Part shown: piece by piece, positions 63,721 to 64,000 of the stretch
How positions within the stretch are numbered: position 1 is the first letter of the stretch
How the letters are laid out: every line of letters begins with the position of its first letter
Assembly (NCBI RefSeq): GCF_900103215.1
Contig: NZ_FNGV01000010.1
Coordinates: 124,001 to 188,000, forward strand
Origin: Kriegella aquimaris
GTDB lineage: Bacteria; Bacteroidota; Bacteroidia; Flavobacteriales; Flavobacteriaceae
DNA: 64,000 nucleotides
Reading direction: 5' to 3'
Made by a program: the position numbers and the translations under genes
The notes under the pieces: generated by a model
The model's database searches: none
Told to the model about the DNA's origin: nothing
Seen by the model: the letters and a program-made list of their open reading frames with translations, nothing else

Positions 63721-64000
63721 TTTGACTATTTGTAAACGTGCAGGGTGCACAGCGTCGTTTTTGACTGGGTTTTTGATGGCTTTCACCTTTCAATTACGGA
63801 TAAAGATACTATTGTTATTAATACTTGAATGTTTAGAAATTGATAGGTTTTCTTAGGCACGTTATTTTTGAGAACTCTCTTTTTTTCTTGTCTATTTCTT
63901 ATGAAATATTCATTTTGTTACCTGTGATTATAGCATTCACGCAGGCAAGAATTTCTTAAAAATTGGGATCAAGCCATTTGGAGGGCACAAACGCTGTAGG
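63721..64000. other. right-end sequence without a recognised gene
   Basis: No start or protein-like frame was found in the last 280 bases. Confidence 0.4.

Overview
The window looks like chromosomal DNA of a marine, polysaccharide-degrading member of the Flavobacteriaceae (Bacteroidota). Pointers are SusC/SusD proteins, an FecR/ECF-sigma pair, DUF1080 and DUF4625 lipoproteins, a two-subunit methylmalonyl-CoA mutase, TAnnTTTG-type -7 elements and few clear Shine-Dalgarno sequences. The genus cannot be fixed from the sequence alone.

Left part (1-9.3 kb) is carbohydrate- and metal-related: the end of a haem-domain cytochrome, a Tat-exported sugar isomerase/epimerase, a TonB receptor with a small His/Cys protein and two DUF4625 lipoproteins (probable zinc or other metal uptake), a DUF1080 lipoprotein and a GH42-like hydrolase. 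A sulfatase N-terminus and a SusD C-terminus survive as fragments, so a polysaccharide utilisation locus has been eroded here. From 9.6 to 26 kb come a small protein with a YidD-like neighbour, an oxidoreductase, two divergent class III cyclases (one fused to TPR and AraC-type DNA-binding regions), an ECF sigma/FecR/SusC/SusD set in an unusual arrangement, and a three-gene oxidoreductase/hydrolase/SDR group.

From 26.8 to 36 kb there is a proC-proB-proA-ablB operon (proline plus a probable N-acetyl-beta-lysine acetyltransferase, which suggests osmoadaptation). It is followed by a 1.65-kb array of about 200-bp structured repeats with a DUF559 nuclease-like gene inside it, and then by the methylmalonyl-CoA mutase genes, separated by eleven copies of a 7-bp repeat.

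From 36.4 kb to the end lies a large capsule/exopolysaccharide locus: an initiating sugar transferase, WecG/TagA transferase, Gfo/Idh/MocA oxidoreductase, Wzc-type kinase, several GT4 and GT2 glycosyltransferases, four left-handed beta-helix acyltransferases, flippase, polymerase, an adenylate-forming ligase, an ATP-grasp protein and a pyruvyl transferase. It is littered with relics: a broken flippase, two wcaJ fragments, an epimerase fragment and a decayed IS3 element. This implies repeated gene exchange.

The best candidate for an undescribed system is the DUF559-plus-structured-repeat array at 30.6-32.26 kb. All functional statements are by reading protein motifs; no database search was run.
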